Assembly (NCBI RefSeq): GCF_002946355.1
Contig: NZ_PKOZ01000003.1
Coordinates: 241,322-305,321 of the forward strand
From: Pradoshia eiseniae
GTDB taxonomy: Bacteria; Bacillota; Bacilli; Bacillales; Pradoshiaceae
Direction: 5' to 3'
Length of the DNA: 64,000 nucleotides
A model generated the notes under the pieces. It was not told the origin of the DNA, did not search any database, and saw nothing but the letters and a program-made list of their open reading frames with translations. Both the position numbers and the translations under genes were made by a program. Below are positions 45,705-55,833 of the stretch, in pieces (the stretch's first letter is position 1; each line of letters starts with the position of its first letter).

Positions 45705-46607
45705 TTAATGTGTTTTACATTGATCATATAAGCCTTTTTCTTTCAAGACCTGAAGCATTGTTTCACCCATAACGGCAGGAGTCTCAGCCACTTTGATTCC
45801 GCACTCATTCATAATGCGGATTTTCTCATCAGCTGTTCCTTTTCCGCCAGAGATAATGGCGCCCGCATGGCCCATTCTTTTTCCTGGAGGTGCTGTTCTT
45901 CCGCCAATGAAGCCTGTCACAGGTTTTGTCATATTTTCTTTAACCCATTGTGCCGCTTCTTCTTCAGCTGTTCCGCCGATCTCACCAATCATGATAACCG
46001 CGTAAGTCTCAGGATCATCATTAAATGCCTTCAAGACATCGATGAAGTCTGTTCCATTAACAGGATCTCCCCCGATACCAACTGCTGAAGATTGACCAAA
46101 GCCTGCTTGGCTAAGCTGGTGGACCGCTTCATATGTCAAGGTCCCTGATCTGGATACGACACCGATATGCCCTTTTTTATGAATATAGCCTGGCATAATA
46201 CCAATCTTGCATTCTTCCGGAGTGATGACGCCCGGGCAGTTAGGGCCAATTAATCTTGTTTTCTTGCCTTCCATATACCGCTTTACTTTGACCATATCCA
46301 ATACAGGAATATGCTCTGTTATACAGATGACTAAATCAAGCTCAGCATCAACCGCCTCAAGAATGGAATCAGCCGCAAACGGAGCCGGAACGTAGACGAC
46401 AGACGCATTGGCGCCTGTTGCTTCTTTTGCCTCAATGACCGTATTAAAGACAGGCACCCCTTCCGCTTCCGTGCCGCCTTTACCAGGAGTTACGCCGCCA
46501 ACAATTTGGGTTCCATACTCAAGCATTTGTTTTGTATGAAAACGTGCAGTTGAGCCAGTGATACCTTGAACTATAACCTTTGTATCTTTATTAACAAATA
46601 CGCTCAT
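45705..46607 (-). CDS. sucD: Succinyl-CoA synthetase alpha subunit
   Basis: SucD carries the phosphohistidine of succinyl-CoA synthetase, the TCA-cycle step with substrate-level phosphorylation. The 300-residue protein has the CoA-binding Rossmann domain with [19 protein letters not shown] near residues 15-33, [10 protein letters not shown] near 121-130, and the active-site His in [14 protein letters not shown] near 245-258. It follows sucC after 17 bases, as usual. Confidence 0.98.
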   Translation of the reverse strand: MSVFVNKDTKVIVQGITGSTARFHTKQMLEYGTQIVGGVTPGKGGTEAEGVPVFNTVIEAKEATGANASVVYVPAPFAADSILEAVDAELDLVICITEHIPVLDMVKVKRYMEGKKTRLIGPNCPGVITPEECKIGIMPGYIHKKGHIGVVSRSGTLTYEAVHQLSQAGFGQSSAVGIGGDPVNGTDFIDVLKAFNDDPETYAVIMIGEIGGTAEEEAAQWVKENMTKPVTGFIGGRTAPPGKRMGHAGAIISGGKGTADEKIRIMNECGIKVAETPAVMGETMLQVLKEKGLYDQCKTH

Positions 46608-46624
46608 TTCCTTATCCTCCAGTC

Positions 46625-47785
46625 TTAACCTATTAACGAAACGATTTTTTGTGCACCATCAGCCATAGATTCCGCAGCCGTAATATTGATACCGGATTCC
46701 TCAAGGATTTTCTTGCCGAGATCAACATTCGTTCCTTCCAATCGGACAACCAACGGAACATCGAGGCTTACCTGCTTCGCTGCTTCTACAACGCCTTCAG
46801 CGATAACATCACATTTCATGATGCCGCCAAAGATGTTTACAAAAATTCCTTTGACGTTTTTGTCAGAAAGGATAATCTTAAATGCTTCCGTTACCTTTTC
46901 TGCAGTCGCGCCGCCCCCAACATCAAGGAAGTTTGCGGGGCTTCCGCCGTAATGGTTAATGATGTCCATTGTAGACATAGCAAGACCGGCTCCATTTACC
47001 ATGCAGCCAATGTTTCCATCGAGAGAAATATAGCTTAAGTCATACTTGGAAGCTTCGATTTCTTTTGGATCCTCTTCATCAAGGTCACGATATTCAAGAA
47101 TATCTTTGTGTCGATATAAGGCATTTTCGTCAAAATTCAGTTTTGCATCTAGCGCCATGACTTCTCCGTCGCCAGTCACTACTAATGGATTGATTTCTGC
47201 GATAGAGCAATCCTTTTCAACGAAGGCACTATATAAGCCAGTCATAAATTTAACTGTTTTATTGACTAATTCTTTTGGTATATTAATATTGAACGCAATT
47301 CTTCTAGCTTGGAAGGCTGTTAATCCAATAACCGGATCAATCACTTCTTTAAAGATCTTCTCAGGTGTTTCAGCAGCTACTTCTTCGATTTCTGTACCGC
47401 CTTCTTCTGATGCCATCAGGACAATCCTGGAGGTAGCGCGGTCTAAGACAAGCCCGACATAGTATTCTTTCTTGATGTCACAGCCCTCTTCGATAAGTAA
47501 GCGTTTTACTTCTTTCCCATCAGGTCCTGTTTGATGCGTGACAAGAACTTTACCGAGAATCTCATCCGCATATGTACGAACCTCATCAAGTGATTTAGCA
47601 ATCTTTACCCCACCTGCTTTTCCTCTTCCGCCAGCATGGATTTGGGCTTTTACTACGGTTACAGCTGTGCCTAGCTCACTCGCCGCTTGAACAGCTTCAT
47701 CTACAGAAAAGGCAACCTTGCCGTTAGGGACTTTAACCCCATATTGTCTGAGGATTTCTTTACCTTGATACTCATGGATATTCAT
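46625..47785 (-). CDS. sucC: Succinyl-CoA synthetase beta subunit
   Basis: SucC provides the nucleotide-binding ATP-grasp fold and succinate site. The 386-residue protein starts with [17 protein letters not shown], has [15 protein letters not shown] near residues 46-60, the magnesium-binding [19 protein letters not shown] near 197-215, and the beta-subunit GGGATAEKV segment near 286-294. Length is standard. It is the first gene of the sucCD operon and has a promoter at 47837-47865. Confidence 0.98.
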   Translation of the reverse strand: MNIHEYQGKEILRQYGVKVPNGKVAFSVDEAVQAASELGTAVTVVKAQIHAGGRGKAGGVKIAKSLDEVRTYADEILGKVLVTHQTGPDGKEVKRLLIEEGCDIKKEYYVGLVLDRATSRIVLMASEEGGTEIEEVAAETPEKIFKEVIDPVIGLTAFQARRIAFNINIPKELVNKTVKFMTGLYSAFVEKDCSIAEINPLVVTGDGEVMALDAKLNFDENALYRHKDILEYRDLDEEDPKEIEASKYDLSYISLDGNIGCMVNGAGLAMSTMDIINHYGGSPANFLDVGGGATAEKVTEAFKIILSDKNVKGIFVNIFGGIMKCDVIAEGVVEAAKQVSLDVPLVVRLEGTNVDLGKKILEESGINITAAESMADGAQKIVSLIG

Positions 47786-48328
47786 TGTTTATCCCCCTAT
47801 CAAACTTTCAAACTATAAAGAATATACTGCCTTCTCATTGTATTAAATCTGGTATTTAATGTCCAATATTTAGGACAAATATAGTCATATTTCAGTAATT
47901 CTTAACAATTGTTTCCTTATAATCCATTCAATCTCCTTTATTCATCGTTTTCAGTGTAAATTCGATTACCAACCCTATTGGCATCCAGCGGCAGCATTGC
48001 CGTATATCCTTTGCTGCGAAAGGGCGGATAATTATATAAGAATAATTAATAGACATTTTCTTGCCAACTATTATTGTGATTTTCTTTTTATACAAGCAGC
48101 AGGGTGGATAAAGTGTACTGGCTTCCATGTTCACAGTATCTTCCCCTGAATAGTCTCGGAGATGAGCCAGCATGTTGAGTGTTATTCATTATCATAGTCA
48201 CCACCAATGAAATTCCACAGGCAGACGGTTAAACAATAAGGTTCCAAATGGCTAGGCTTTATTTACTTCTTTCATCTAGGCGGCATCTAATTTAATGATA
48301 GAAATTACTATCTTAGTAAGACAAATAA
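47786..48328. other. Gene-poor gap between rnhB and sucC
   Basis: Together with the rnhB terminator this forms a 613-base gap. The only features I can support are the sucC promoter at its left end with an overlapping inverted repeat. In B. subtilis ylqG and ylqH lie here; I see no trace of them. An open frame of 81 codons at 47928-48173 (minus) has no good ribosome-binding site and a random-looking composition, so I do not call it. Confidence 0.6.
47837..47865 (-). promoter_or_regulatory. Sigma-A promoter of sucCD with overlapping inverted repeat
   Basis: On the minus strand TGGACA (47865-47860) is followed after 17 bases by TACAAT (47842-47837), about 50 bases before sucC. The -35 box is one arm of the inverted repeat TGTCC-8-GGACA at 47860-47877, which could be an operator. 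No clear CcpA cre site was seen. Confidence 0.62.
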
Positions 48329-48360
48329 AAAGACAGATAGGTAAATTCCTATCTGTCTTT
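48329..48360 (-). terminator. Intrinsic terminator after rnhB
   Basis: A perfect 13-bp stem (AAAGACAGATAGG / CCTATCTGTCTTT) with a 6-nt loop is followed by T-runs on both strands (TTTTTATTTG on the minus strand). It lies 38 bases after the rnhB stop. Confidence 0.9.
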
Positions 48361-48398
48361 TTCGCAGACTTTGGTCGGTCGCATTAAAAAAGGTATGT

Positions 48399-49169
48399 TC
48401 ACTGCTTGGCCTTCAGCGGAGCAAATGTCATGCGATGCCAATCTGTCGGTCCAAATCTTTCGATTGCCTCAAGATGGCTTTTGGTACCGTAACCCATATG
48501 CTTCTCAAACCCATATTCAGGATGTTGTTTGGCATACTCCATCATCATTCTATCCCTTGTTTCCTTGGCAATGACGGATGCAGCGGCAATGGATGCTGAT
48601 TTCGCATCTCCCTTGATTAAGGATAGCTGTTCAATAGGAAGCGGAACCTCCATCGCGTCGATTAAGCAATAATCAGGAGATATCTCCAATTGGCTGATGG
48701 CCTTAAGCATTGCCTTTTTGGCCGCTTCATATATATTAATCTCATCGATTTCCTTACTATGAATGATGCCTGTAGAAACTGAAATCGCTTGTTCATGAAT
48801 GGATTGAAAATATTCCTCCCTGCGCTGAGCTGATAGCTGCTTTGAATCATTCAGGCCCGGTAAATAGAAATCCTCAGGCAAGATAACGGCAGCTGCCACA
48901 ACTGGCCCTGCCAACGGGCCACGCCCGGCTTCATCTACTCCGGCGATGAATTGGTATCCCTTGCGCCTCAAATCCCTCTCATAGACACAGATTGACTCAA
49001 AATGCCCTCTTTGTATCCTTTCCTTCTCAATCGCCCTCTCTAGGCTTTGAAGGGCCAATTGAATACCCTTGCGGCTGTCGCTGCGGCATTCAGTCACGAA
49101 TGGATCCTCAAGGCTCTTAATGCGGCTCAGCTTCCCCTTTATTTCTGCAATCGTCATCTTCGTTAGCAT
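48399..49169 (-). CDS. rnhB: Ribonuclease HII
   Basis: RNase HII removes ribonucleotides misincorporated in DNA and RNA primers. The 256-residue protein has the catalytic start GVDEAGRGPLAGPVVAAAVIL near residues 78-98, DSKQLSAQRR near 109, and SIAAASVIAKETRDRMM near 188-204. The N-terminal extension is typical of Bacillus RnhB. It lies 77 bases after rbgA with a terminator in between, so it seems to rely on read-through because no promoter fits in the remaining 35 bases. Confidence 0.96.
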   Translation of the reverse strand: MLTKMTIAEIKGKLSRIKSLEDPFVTECRSDSRKGIQLALQSLERAIEKERIQRGHFESICVYERDLRRKGYQFIAGVDEAGRGPLAGPVVAAAVILPEDFYLPGLNDSKQLSAQRREEYFQSIHEQAISVSTGIIHSKEIDEINIYEAAKKAMLKAISQLEISPDYCLIDAMEVPLPIEQLSLIKGDAKSASIAAASVIAKETRDRMMMEYAKQHPEYGFEKHMGYGTKSHLEAIERFGPTDWHRMTFAPLKAKQ

Positions 49170-49204
49170 GTCTCTAATCCTTTCAGCTTATCTATCCGCA
49201 AAAT

Positions 49205-49230
49205 AAAGACCCCATTAAAAAGGGGTCTTT
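49205..49230 (-). terminator. Terminator-like hairpin between rbgA and rnhB
   Basis: A perfect 9-bp stem (AAAGACCCC / GGGGTCTTT) with an 8-nt loop is followed on the minus strand by ATTTTGCGG. The T-run is short, so it may only partially stop transcription before rnhB. Confidence 0.7.
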
Positions 49231-49246
49231 CGTTTTTCCTTATCTA

Positions 49247-50107
49247 TTATACATCATCCGATTCATTTGGTCGTTCAAAAGTGAGTCTTCCAAATTTCTC
49301 TGTACGAATATCCCGGATGATCAATTCTGCCGTCTTATCATAATCCACGAGTCCGCGGCCAGCCAAGCAGCCTCTTTTAGCGCCAATCCGATCGAAGGCC
49401 TCCACAATTTCTTCCGGAATCTCCTCTAGGTCATAGCGTTCCTTTAGACGGGACGGATATGCCTCCTCAAGGAAATGGAGCCCGTATATCGCAATATCAT
49501 GCAAGTTTAAGATCGTATCCTTAATAGCCCCGGTAACGGCCAGCTTATACCCTACCTCTTGATCTTCAAATTTCGGCCAAAGGATTCCTGGAGTATCAAG
49601 AAGCTCCAGCTCCTTGCCTACCTTAATCCATTGCTGGGCCTTCGTTACGCCCGGCATATTGCCCGTCTTAGCGATATTCTTTCCTGCTAGACGGTTAATG
49701 AGTGTGGATTTCCCAACATTCGGGATACCAACAATCATGGCACGGATAGCGCGCGGTTTGATGCCGCGTGCTTTCATTTTATCGATTTTGTCCTTGAGCA
49801 CCTCTTGCGCCCCTGACATAATGCTCTTTAGGCCTGTCCCCTGATGAGCATTGACAGCGACAGCCTTAATACCCTTATCAGCGAAATAGGCGAGCCATTC
49901 ATTCGTTCTATACTGATCAGCCATATCCGCCTTATTCAAAATCACAAGGCGCGGCTTATGCTGAATGATTTCGTCAATCATCGGATTTCTTGAGGATTGC
50001 GGCAGTCTTGCATCAACCAGCTCAAAGATTATATCTACTAATTTTAATTTTTCGGTCACTTCACGGCGGGCTTTCGCCATATGCCCGGGAAACCATTGTA
50101 TTGTCAT
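49247..50107 (-). CDS. rbgA: Ribosome biogenesis GTPase RbgA (YlqF)
   Basis: RbgA is needed for late 50S assembly in Bacillus. The 286-residue protein is a circularly permuted GTPase: NKAD (G4) near residues 58-61 precedes the P-loop [13 protein letters not shown] near 127-139, and DTPG (G3) is near 172. The start [16 protein letters not shown] matches the B. subtilis protein closely. It starts 17 bases after lepB. Confidence 0.97.
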   Translation of the reverse strand: MTIQWFPGHMAKARREVTEKLKLVDIIFELVDARLPQSSRNPMIDEIIQHKPRLVILNKADMADQYRTNEWLAYFADKGIKAVAVNAHQGTGLKSIMSGAQEVLKDKIDKMKARGIKPRAIRAMIVGIPNVGKSTLINRLAGKNIAKTGNMPGVTKAQQWIKVGKELELLDTPGILWPKFEDQEVGYKLAVTGAIKDTILNLHDIAIYGLHFLEEAYPSRLKERYDLEEIPEEIVEAFDRIGAKRGCLAGRGLVDYDKTAELIIRDIRTEKFGRLTFERPNESDDV

Positions 50108-50124
50108 ACTTTCACCTTCAACTC

Positions 50125-50682
50125 TTATTCGACTAATCCAAAGTCCTCAAACGGCCAATATACCAAGCTTGTCTTGCCAAGTATTTCACTCATTTTTACC
50201 GTACCGATATGACGGCTGTCTTTGGAGTAACGTCTATTATCGCCCATTACAAACACTTCGCCTTCTGGAACCGTTGCCTCGCCCGTGATTTCTTCAAGCG
50301 TGAACGGCTCTGTGAGCGGCCCGTCAATCACCTGTTGCTTATACTCAGCTAAATATGGTTCATCATAGGCTGTGCCGTTTATATAAAGCGTATCATCCTT
50401 ATATTCTATTGTGTCACCCGGCAGACCGATTACTCGTTTAATATAATCCTTTTCTTCCGTCGCATGGAAGACGACAATATCAAAGCGTTCGGGCTCCCCG
50501 ATTTTGTAGGAAATCTTATTTACAACCATGCGGTCCTGATCTTTCAATGTAGGCATCATCGATAATCCATCAACCAAGATAGGAGCAAAAAAGAAGTAGC
50601 GAATGATTGCCGCAAGTAAAATGGCAATCACCAATGCCTTAATCCACTCAAAGATTTCATTTTTTTCCTTGGCTTTTGCCAT
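50125..50682 (-). CDS. lepB: Type I signal peptidase
   Basis: This enzyme removes signal peptides on the outer face of the membrane. The 185-residue protein has one N-terminal membrane helix (about 12-33), the Ser41 nucleophile in [10 protein letters not shown], the Lys82 general base in [12 protein letters not shown], and the [11 protein letters not shown] box near 147-157. It is the short prokaryotic (P-type) SipS/SipT class. The ATG at 50682 has GGGG seven bases upstream. B. subtilis does not have a signal peptidase between rplS and rbgA, but several other Bacillus relatives do. Confidence 0.95.
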   Translation of the reverse strand: MAKAKEKNEIFEWIKALVIAILLAAIIRYFFFAPILVDGLSMMPTLKDQDRMVVNKISYKIGEPERFDIVVFHATEEKDYIKRVIGLPGDTIEYKDDTLYINGTAYDEPYLAEYKQQVIDGPLTEPFTLEEITGEATVPEGEVFVMGDNRRYSKDSRHIGTVKMSEILGKTSLVYWPFEDFGLVE

Positions 50683-50771
50683 GTTAACACCCCGTATCAT
50701 CTCTATCTGTTTATACGTTTAAATATAGCGATTTTCAGTCAAAAAGCAATCAAAATCTCTATGATGTGAAA

Positions 50772-50799
50772 AAGGAGCTTGTGTTAGCACAAGCTCCTT
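50772..50799 (-). terminator. Intrinsic terminator after rplS
   Basis: A perfect 12-bp stem (AAGGAGCTTGTG / CACAAGCTCCTT) with a TTAG loop is followed on the minus strand by TTTCAC after the stem's own TT. It lies 25 bases after the rplS stop and separates it from lepB. Confidence 0.9.
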
Positions 50800-50824
50800 G
50801 TATCCACTCACGTTAGTCACGTAA

Positions 50825-51169
50825 TTATCGGATTTCTTTGATACGCGCTGCTTTACCGCGTAGGTTACGCAAGTAGTAAAGTTTAGCACGACGTACTTTA
50901 CCGCGACGGATAACTTCCAATTTAGCGATACGTGGTGTGTGCAATGGGAATGCACGCTCAACGCCAACACCGTAGGAAATTTTGCGGACTGTGAAAGTTT
51001 CACTGATTCCGCCTCCGCGACGCTTGATTACTACGCCTTCGTATACCTGAATACGCTCACGAGTACCCTCAACTACCTTCACGTGTACACGTACTGTATC
51101 ACCAGGACGGAAAGAAGGAAGGTCAGTTCTAAGTTGTTCCTTCGTGATTTCTTCGATTAATTTATGCAT
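50825..51169 (-). CDS. rplS: 50S ribosomal protein L19
   Basis: L19 sits at the interface of the two ribosomal subunits. The 114-residue protein reads [20 protein letters not shown] at the start, [20 protein letters not shown] in the middle and ends with [11 protein letters not shown]. The ATG at 51169 has GGAAGGAG upstream; an in-frame start at 51232 has none. It has its own promoter at 51276-51305 and a leader of about 100 bases. Confidence 0.98.
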   Translation of the reverse strand: MHKLIEEITKEQLRTDLPSFRPGDTVRVHVKVVEGTRERIQVYEGVVIKRRGGGISETFTVRKISYGVGVERAFPLHTPRIAKLEVIRRGKVRRAKLYYLRNLRGKAARIKEIR

Positions 51170-51270
51170 CGTATTCAACTCCTTCCAAGCAATGCTCTTG
51201 CCAACCCTAATTGATGAATGACAGCGGAACATTGTTATAAAGAGAAAAGGCTTTACACCTTAACTCACAG
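51170..51270 (-). ncRNA. Candidate rplS (L19) leader RNA
   Basis: About 100 bases separate the rplS promoter from its start codon. A conserved L19 leader is known upstream of rplS in Bacillus and relatives, so a leader element is expected here. I see the purine-rich segment TAAGGTGTAAAGCC and a following pyrimidine-rich TTTTCTCTTT, but I could not confirm the family structure by eye. Confidence 0.4.
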
Positions 51271-51275
51271 GCTCT

Positions 51276-51305
51276 ATCTTACCATATAAATTGGAGTATT
51301 TGCAA
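51276..51305 (-). promoter_or_regulatory. Sigma-A promoter of rplS
   Basis: On the minus strand TTGCAA (51305-51300) is followed after 18 bases by TAAGAT (51281-51276), with an extended TG before the -10. The -35 box directly follows the trmD stop codon. Confidence 0.7.
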
Positions 51306-52049
51306 CTACCTATTCTCACTTTTTATTTCATCCAGCCATTTTTTCTCGGCCGGAGATAATTCATAGCTATCGAGCAAATCAGGACGGCGCTCGAATGTTC
51401 TTCTTAAAGACTCTTTCTGCCGCCACTCCTCTATATGCTTGTGATTACCTGACAGTAGCACATCTGGTACCTTCATCCCTCTAAAATCAGCTGGCCTTGT
51501 ATAATGAGGATGCTCAAGAAGACCTGAACTGTATGAATCAAGCACAGGTGAATCCTCATTCCCGAGCACACCCGGCAATAGCCGCACAACACTGTCGATG
51601 ATGACCATCGCACCCAGCTCCCCGCCAGTCAGCACAAAGTCGCCAATCGAGATTTCATCTGTAACGGCAAATTCCCTGATTCTTTCGTCATAGCCTTCAT
51701 AATGGCCACACACAAAGACAAGCTGTTCTTCACGCGCAAGTTCCTCTGCCTTCTTTTGGGTGAATCGTTCCCCTTGTGGACAAAGGAGGATTACTCTTGG
51801 TTTCTTCCCCTCTAATGTTGGAGCAGCGATCTGTTCAAGTGCATCAAAGATTGGCTGCGGCTTCAAGACCATTCCAGCTCCCCCGCCATACGGGTAATCA
51901 TCAACAGATTGATGCTTGTTATCGGAGAATTCCCTGAAATTATGGGTATGGTATTCCGCTGCCTTCTTCTCAGCCGCTTTCTTAAGGATTGAAGAGCCTA
52001 AAACACCTTCAAACATCTCAGGGAATAATGTCAACACATCTATTCTCAT
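51306..52049 (-). CDS. trmD: tRNA (guanine-N1)-methyltransferase TrmD
   Basis: TrmD methylates G37 next to the anticodon to prevent frameshifting. The 247-residue SPOUT-fold protein has [20 protein letters not shown] near residues 52-71, [14 protein letters not shown] near 111-124 and [17 protein letters not shown] near 131-147, the knot that binds SAM. Its ATG shares one base with the rimM stop (TAATG), so the two are translationally coupled. Confidence 0.98.
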   Translation of the reverse strand: MRIDVLTLFPEMFEGVLGSSILKKAAEKKAAEYHTHNFREFSDNKHQSVDDYPYGGGAGMVLKPQPIFDALEQIAAPTLEGKKPRVILLCPQGERFTQKKAEELAREEQLVFVCGHYEGYDERIREFAVTDEISIGDFVLTGGELGAMVIIDSVVRLLPGVLGNEDSPVLDSYSSGLLEHPHYTRPADFRGMKVPDVLLSGNHKHIEEWRQKESLRRTFERRPDLLDSYELSPAEKKWLDEIKSENR

Positions 52050-52567
52050 TAATCCAGCAACCCTTCCATTGGCTCAATGATGATGGACTTTGCCCGAACA
52101 TCGATTTTCTTGACGACATCATCGATATAAGGAATGAGCACCTCTTTGCCAGACTTCCCTTTCACGACCCATACATCGTTCGCGCCAGGAGAGAGAATTT
52201 CCTTAATAACGCCAATTTCCTCCCCTTCTGCAGTGGAAATTGTGCAGCCTATGATTTCATGATAATAATATTCTCCTTCATCCAATGCACCGAGCTGCTC
52301 TTCAGATACTTTTAGAACACCTTCTTTATATCCCTCGACCTTCTCGATGCTTTCATGGCCCTCAAAGGTCAGCAAATAAAAATTCTTATGCTGACGGGAA
52401 GAAGCGACAACGACTTCAACAGGGTCTTTTTCATTATTCTTAAAGATATAAAGAGTGCTGCCCTTTTGATAACGTTCCTCAGGAAAATCGGTGGAAGAAA
52501 CGACACGCACCTCTCCTCTAATACCATGAGTATTAACAATCTTTCCGACCTTGTACCATTTTTGCAT
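52049..52567 (-). CDS. rimM: 16S rRNA processing protein RimM
   Basis: RimM helps fold the 30S head domain and binds S19. The 172-residue protein starts [20 protein letters not shown] and has the PRC-barrel part with [19 protein letters not shown] near 98-116 and [13 protein letters not shown] chose the ATG at 52567 by homology; its ribosome-binding site GAGG lies about 14 bases upstream, which is long. A GTG five codons earlier directly abuts that site. The start is therefore uncertain by five residues. Confidence 0.93.
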   Translation of the reverse strand: MQKWYKVGKIVNTHGIRGEVRVVSSTDFPEERYQKGSTLYIFKNNEKDPVEVVVASSRQHKNFYLLTFEGHESIEKVEGYKEGVLKVSEEQLGALDEGEYYYHEIIGCTISTAEGEEIGVIKEILSPGANDVWVVKGKSGKEVLIPYIDDVVKKIDVRAKSIIIEPMEGLLD

Positions 52568-52584
52568 ATTCTTTATGTTCACCT

Positions 52585-52971
52585 CTATTTAAATTCATCG
52601 ACGACTCCATCTTTTACGATGATGGTCTTAGTTTGCACAATTTCTTCCCAATTCTGCCCGATTTCCACATCCACGATGGCTTGTACCTCACGTTCCTTCA
52701 ATTCGCTTCCGTAGGGAAGAATATCGAGCTGTTGAATTTGAAAGTCAAGCAGCTTAATTTTCTCTTTCCTGACGTCAATTTCCTTTTCGAAATGTGTCTT
52801 CAGGCTGACAGGCTGAAATTTTTTGGTCTTCTCCAGCTTCTTCAGCTCAAAGCGGAGCTGATCACATTCCTTCTTCAGGACAGCTTTTTTGGAGTTGAAT
52901 TGGTCTAAGAGCTCAAGCTTACTCTTCTCAGTCAATATTTGCTTCACGATCACATTTTGCAAAATTTTCAC
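52585..52971 (-). CDS. ylqD: YlqD family protein of unknown function
   Basis: The 128-residue protein has an N-terminal [17 protein letters not shown], a charged coiled coil (about residues 15-60, [20 protein letters not shown]), a middle part with [17 protein letters not shown], and a C-terminal beta segment with VGQNWEE-like pattern ([16 protein letters not shown]). This matches B. subtilis YlqD in length and position between khpA and rimM. No function is known to me. The GTG at 52971 has GAGGTGG seven bases upstream. Confidence 0.85.
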   Translation of the reverse strand: MKILQNVIVKQILTEKSKLELLDQFNSKKAVLKKECDQLRFELKKLEKTKKFQPVSLKTHFEKEIDVRKEKIKLLDFQIQQLDILPYGSELKEREVQAIVDVEIGQNWEEIVQTKTIIVKDGVVDEFK

Positions 52972-53345
52972 TATTAGCCACCTCTTTCGTATTGCCATAT
53001 CAACTGTTAAAATTCAGTCTATGTCTGACAATGCTGCTAGTCACCCGAGATGTTACTTGTATTTGATGAAAGCATATCTGTGTTCCTGTATGGCCGACAG
53101 AATGTCCCACCAAAAAATTATGTGGATCTTCCTATTAAACATGATACTATGTACTCTTTTCCTCTTTACCATTCATTATGAAGCAAAATCCCTTTGAACG
53201 GAAACTTTTTTGTCCAATTAAAGCATGTTTTTTACTCGAAGGCTGCCTATTATTCAATTGCGGAAAAAGCATTAAATGGCATTTCCCACTGCCTTCCTAG
53301 GCAAGCATAATCTGTTTCAATCGTTTTTTCTTCATATGAAATAGA
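52972..53345. other. Gap between khpA and ylqD
   Basis: This roughly 370-base stretch holds no gene I can support. A terminator for khpA lies at its right end. A promoter for ylqD-rimM-trmD is expected here but I see no convincing -35/-10 pair. Short open frames on the plus strand have no ribosome-binding site and no family resemblance. Confidence 0.6.
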
Positions 53346-53372
53346 AAAAGGAGGGAATGATTCCCTCCTTTT
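53346..53372 (-). terminator. Intrinsic terminator after khpA
   Basis: A perfect 12-bp stem (AAAAGGAGGGAA / TTCCCTCCTTTT) with a TGA loop is followed on the minus strand by T then CTATTTC; the right arm itself ends in TTTT. It lies 8 bases after the khpA stop. Confidence 0.9.
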
Positions 53373-53379
53373 CATCGCT

Positions 53380-53610
53380 TCAATCGCTTATTTCCAAATA
53401 GACTTTTTTGTCACTCTTGGATGCAGCAGTATATACTACCGTCCGAATAGCTTTCGCTACCCGCCCCTGCTTGCCAATGACCTTCCCCATATCTTGCTGA
53501 TTAACAGAAAGTTTATAGATAATTTTCTTGGCATGCTCATCCATTGATACGGTCACGTCATCCGGATGATCGACGAGAGGCTTTACGATTGTTTTAATAA
53601 GCTCTATCAT
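53380..53610 (-). CDS. khpA: KhpA (YlqC) KH-domain RNA-binding protein
   Basis: KhpA is a small RNA-binding protein that pairs with KhpB (Jag) in Firmicutes and affects cell-envelope genes. The 76-residue product is a single KH domain with the GKQGRVAKAIRTVV loop and helix near residues 44-57. It follows rpsP after 14 bases, as in B. subtilis (ylqC). Confidence 0.94.
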   Translation of the reverse strand: MIELIKTIVKPLVDHPDDVTVSMDEHAKKIIYKLSVNQQDMGKVIGKQGRVAKAIRTVVYTAASKSDKKVYLEISD

Positions 53611-53624
53611 AACGGACCTTTATA

Positions 53625-53965
<341 letters not shown>

Positions 53966-53991
53966 GTCTTTTTTCTTAACACACAACTTTT

Positions 53992-55338
53992 TTACATAAA
54001 TGGCAACTTAAAGCCGCCTTTTTTCTTGCCTTTTTGTTGCATTCCAGCCATCTGCTTCATCATCTTTTTCATTTCCTCGAATTGCTTGAGCAGTCGGTTG
54101 ACTTCCTGAATCGGTCTTCCGCTTCCCTTTGCAATCCGTTTGCGCCTGCTGGCGTTGATGATCTCAGGCTGCTCTTTCTCTTTTCGTGTCATTGATTGAA
54201 TGATTGCCTCTACATGGGCAATTTGCTTATCATCAATGGACAGGTTATTCATGCCCTTAATTTTATTTGCGCCTGGGAGCATTTTCAGAATATCGTCTAA
54301 TGGTCCCATTTTCTTCACCTGGCTAAGCTGTTCAAGAAAATCATCAAACGTAAATGTGGCTGTGCGCATTTTCTTCTCAAGTTCACGCGCTTTCGCCTCA
54401 TCGACATCTGTTTGCGCTTTTTCGATAAGGGTAAGAACATCCCCCATGCCGAGAATTCTCGAAGCCATGCGTTCCGGATGGAATGGCTCAAGCGCATCCA
54501 TCTTCTCGCCCATACCAACGAATTTAATCGGCTTCTCCGCTACAGAGCGAATAGAGAGGGCTGCACCGCCTCGGGTATCCCCATCAAGCTTCGTTAAAAT
54601 AACTCCGGTTATATCGAGCTGGTCATTAAAACTCTTTGCCACATTGACGGCATCCTGACCTGTCATCGCATCGACAACAAGGAAAATTTCATCCGGCTTC
54701 ACGGCTTCTTTAATTTCCGCTAGTTCCCCCATCAAATTCTCATCAATGTGCAAGCGTCCTGCCGTATCGACCAAGACGTAGTCGCAATGCTCTTCTTTCG
54801 CTTTAGCGACTCCCTGCTTGGCAATCTCAACTGGGCTGACCTGATCTCCTAACGAAAAGACAGGGAAATTCAGCTGCTTCCCAAGTGTTTCTAATTGCTT
54901 AATGGCTGCCGGACGATAAATATCCGCAGCAACAAGCATCGGTTTGCGGTTATATTTTTTCCGAAGCAGATTAGCAAGCTTACCGGTTGTTGTTGTCTTA
55001 CCAGCACCTTGCAAACCAACCATTAAAATCACGGTTGGCGGTCGGTTGGATACAGCAATCTTGCTTTGCTCTCCTCCCATTAATTCCGTCAATTCTTCCT
55101 TGACGACCTTGATAACCTGCTGACCTGGAGTCAAGCTTTTCAACACTTCTTGACCGATGGCCCTTTCATTGACACGCTTGATAAAATCCTTTACAACCTT
55201 AAAGTTAACGTCAGCTTCAAGAAGAGCGAGTCTAACCTCGCGCATCATTTCTTTGACATCAGCCTCCGTAACCTTTCCTTTGCCGCGGATTTTTTGAAGT
55301 GTGCCTTGCAGTCGGTCGGCTAAACCTTCAAATGCCAT
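53992..55338 (-). CDS. ffh: Signal recognition particle protein Ffh
   Basis: Ffh binds the SRP RNA and signal sequences and docks with FtsY. The 448-residue protein has the N domain, the G domain with VGLQGAGKTTTTGKLANLL near residues 107-125, DTAGRLHIDE near 190-199, and TKLDGDTRGGAAL near 246-258. The methionine-rich M domain follows, ending in MKKMMKQMAGMQQKGKKK and a basic tail. It follows ylxM after 11 bases. Confidence 0.98.
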   Translation of the reverse strand: MAFEGLADRLQGTLQKIRGKGKVTEADVKEMMREVRLALLEADVNFKVVKDFIKRVNERAIGQEVLKSLTPGQQVIKVVKEELTELMGGEQSKIAVSNRPPTVILMVGLQGAGKTTTTGKLANLLRKKYNRKPMLVAADIYRPAAIKQLETLGKQLNFPVFSLGDQVSPVEIAKQGVAKAKEEHCDYVLVDTAGRLHIDENLMGELAEIKEAVKPDEIFLVVDAMTGQDAVNVAKSFNDQLDITGVILTKLDGDTRGGAALSIRSVAEKPIKFVGMGEKMDALEPFHPERMASRILGMGDVLTLIEKAQTDVDEAKARELEKKMRTATFTFDDFLEQLSQVKKMGPLDDILKMLPGANKIKGMNNLSIDDKQIAHVEAIIQSMTRKEKEQPEIINASRRKRIAKGSGRPIQEVNRLLKQFEEMKKMMKQMAGMQQKGKKKGGFKLPFM

Positions 55339-55349
55339 TCTGCCGCCTC

Positions 55350-55688
55350 CTAATCTAACTTTTCAAGAGATGCTATTGTCTCAATGAGTTGTTGCTGAAC
55401 ATGTTTATCAGATACTTCATCCGCTAAATTGCCTAACTTATTGAGTAAAAGGCTTCTTTGCTGCGCTTTTTCAAAAAGCAGCAGCTTCGCCTCATATTCT
55501 TCAAGCATCGCTTCTGTTCGTTTAATATTATCATAAACGGCCTGGCGGCTCACCTCATATTCATCAGCGATCTCACCTAGGGAATAATCGTCCAGATAAT
55601 AAAGAGACATGTAACTTTTCTGCTTTGGTGTCAGCAATGATTGATAAAAGTCATATAGGTAATTCATACGCATTGTTTTCTCGAGCAT
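55350..55688 (-). CDS. ylxM: YlxM family helix-turn-helix protein, SRP-associated
   Basis: YlxM is a small helical protein always found next to ffh in Firmicutes and thought to tune SRP or FtsY activity. The 112-residue product has an HTH of sigma-region-4 type with [20 protein letters not shown] near residues 29-48 and a coiled C-terminal part. The ATG at 55688 has TTGGAGGG upstream; a longer in-frame start at 55763 would overlap the promoter and is excluded. Confidence 0.9.
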   Translation of the reverse strand: MLEKTMRMNYLYDFYQSLLTPKQKSYMSLYYLDDYSLGEIADEYEVSRQAVYDNIKRTEAMLEEYEAKLLLFEKAQQRSLLLNKLGNLADEVSDKHVQQQLIETIASLEKLD

Positions 55689-55734
55689 TACTGACCCTCC
55701 AACTGTGTTAAGTGAAATACCTTTACAAAAATTT

Positions 55735-55763
55735 ATTCTAAAGGGAAAATCAAAGAATGTCAA
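55735..55763 (-). promoter_or_regulatory. Sigma-A promoter of ylxM-ffh
   Basis: On the minus strand a perfect TTGACA (55763-55758) is followed after exactly 17 bases by TAGAAT (55740-55735). It starts after the ftsY terminator and about 50 bases before ylxM. This is the best promoter in the window. Confidence 0.85.
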
Positions 55764-55833
55764 GAACCCTTCCTTAACAAAATGCTTGATTTATCAGCGT
55801 TTCATCCATCCTCATATCCCTCTAGATACTAAA

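Noticed and set aside
47928-48173. 81-codon open frame on the minus strand between rnhB and sucC
   Set aside because: No good ribosome-binding site, random-looking composition, no family resemblance, and it lies within a region that contains only regulatory elements.
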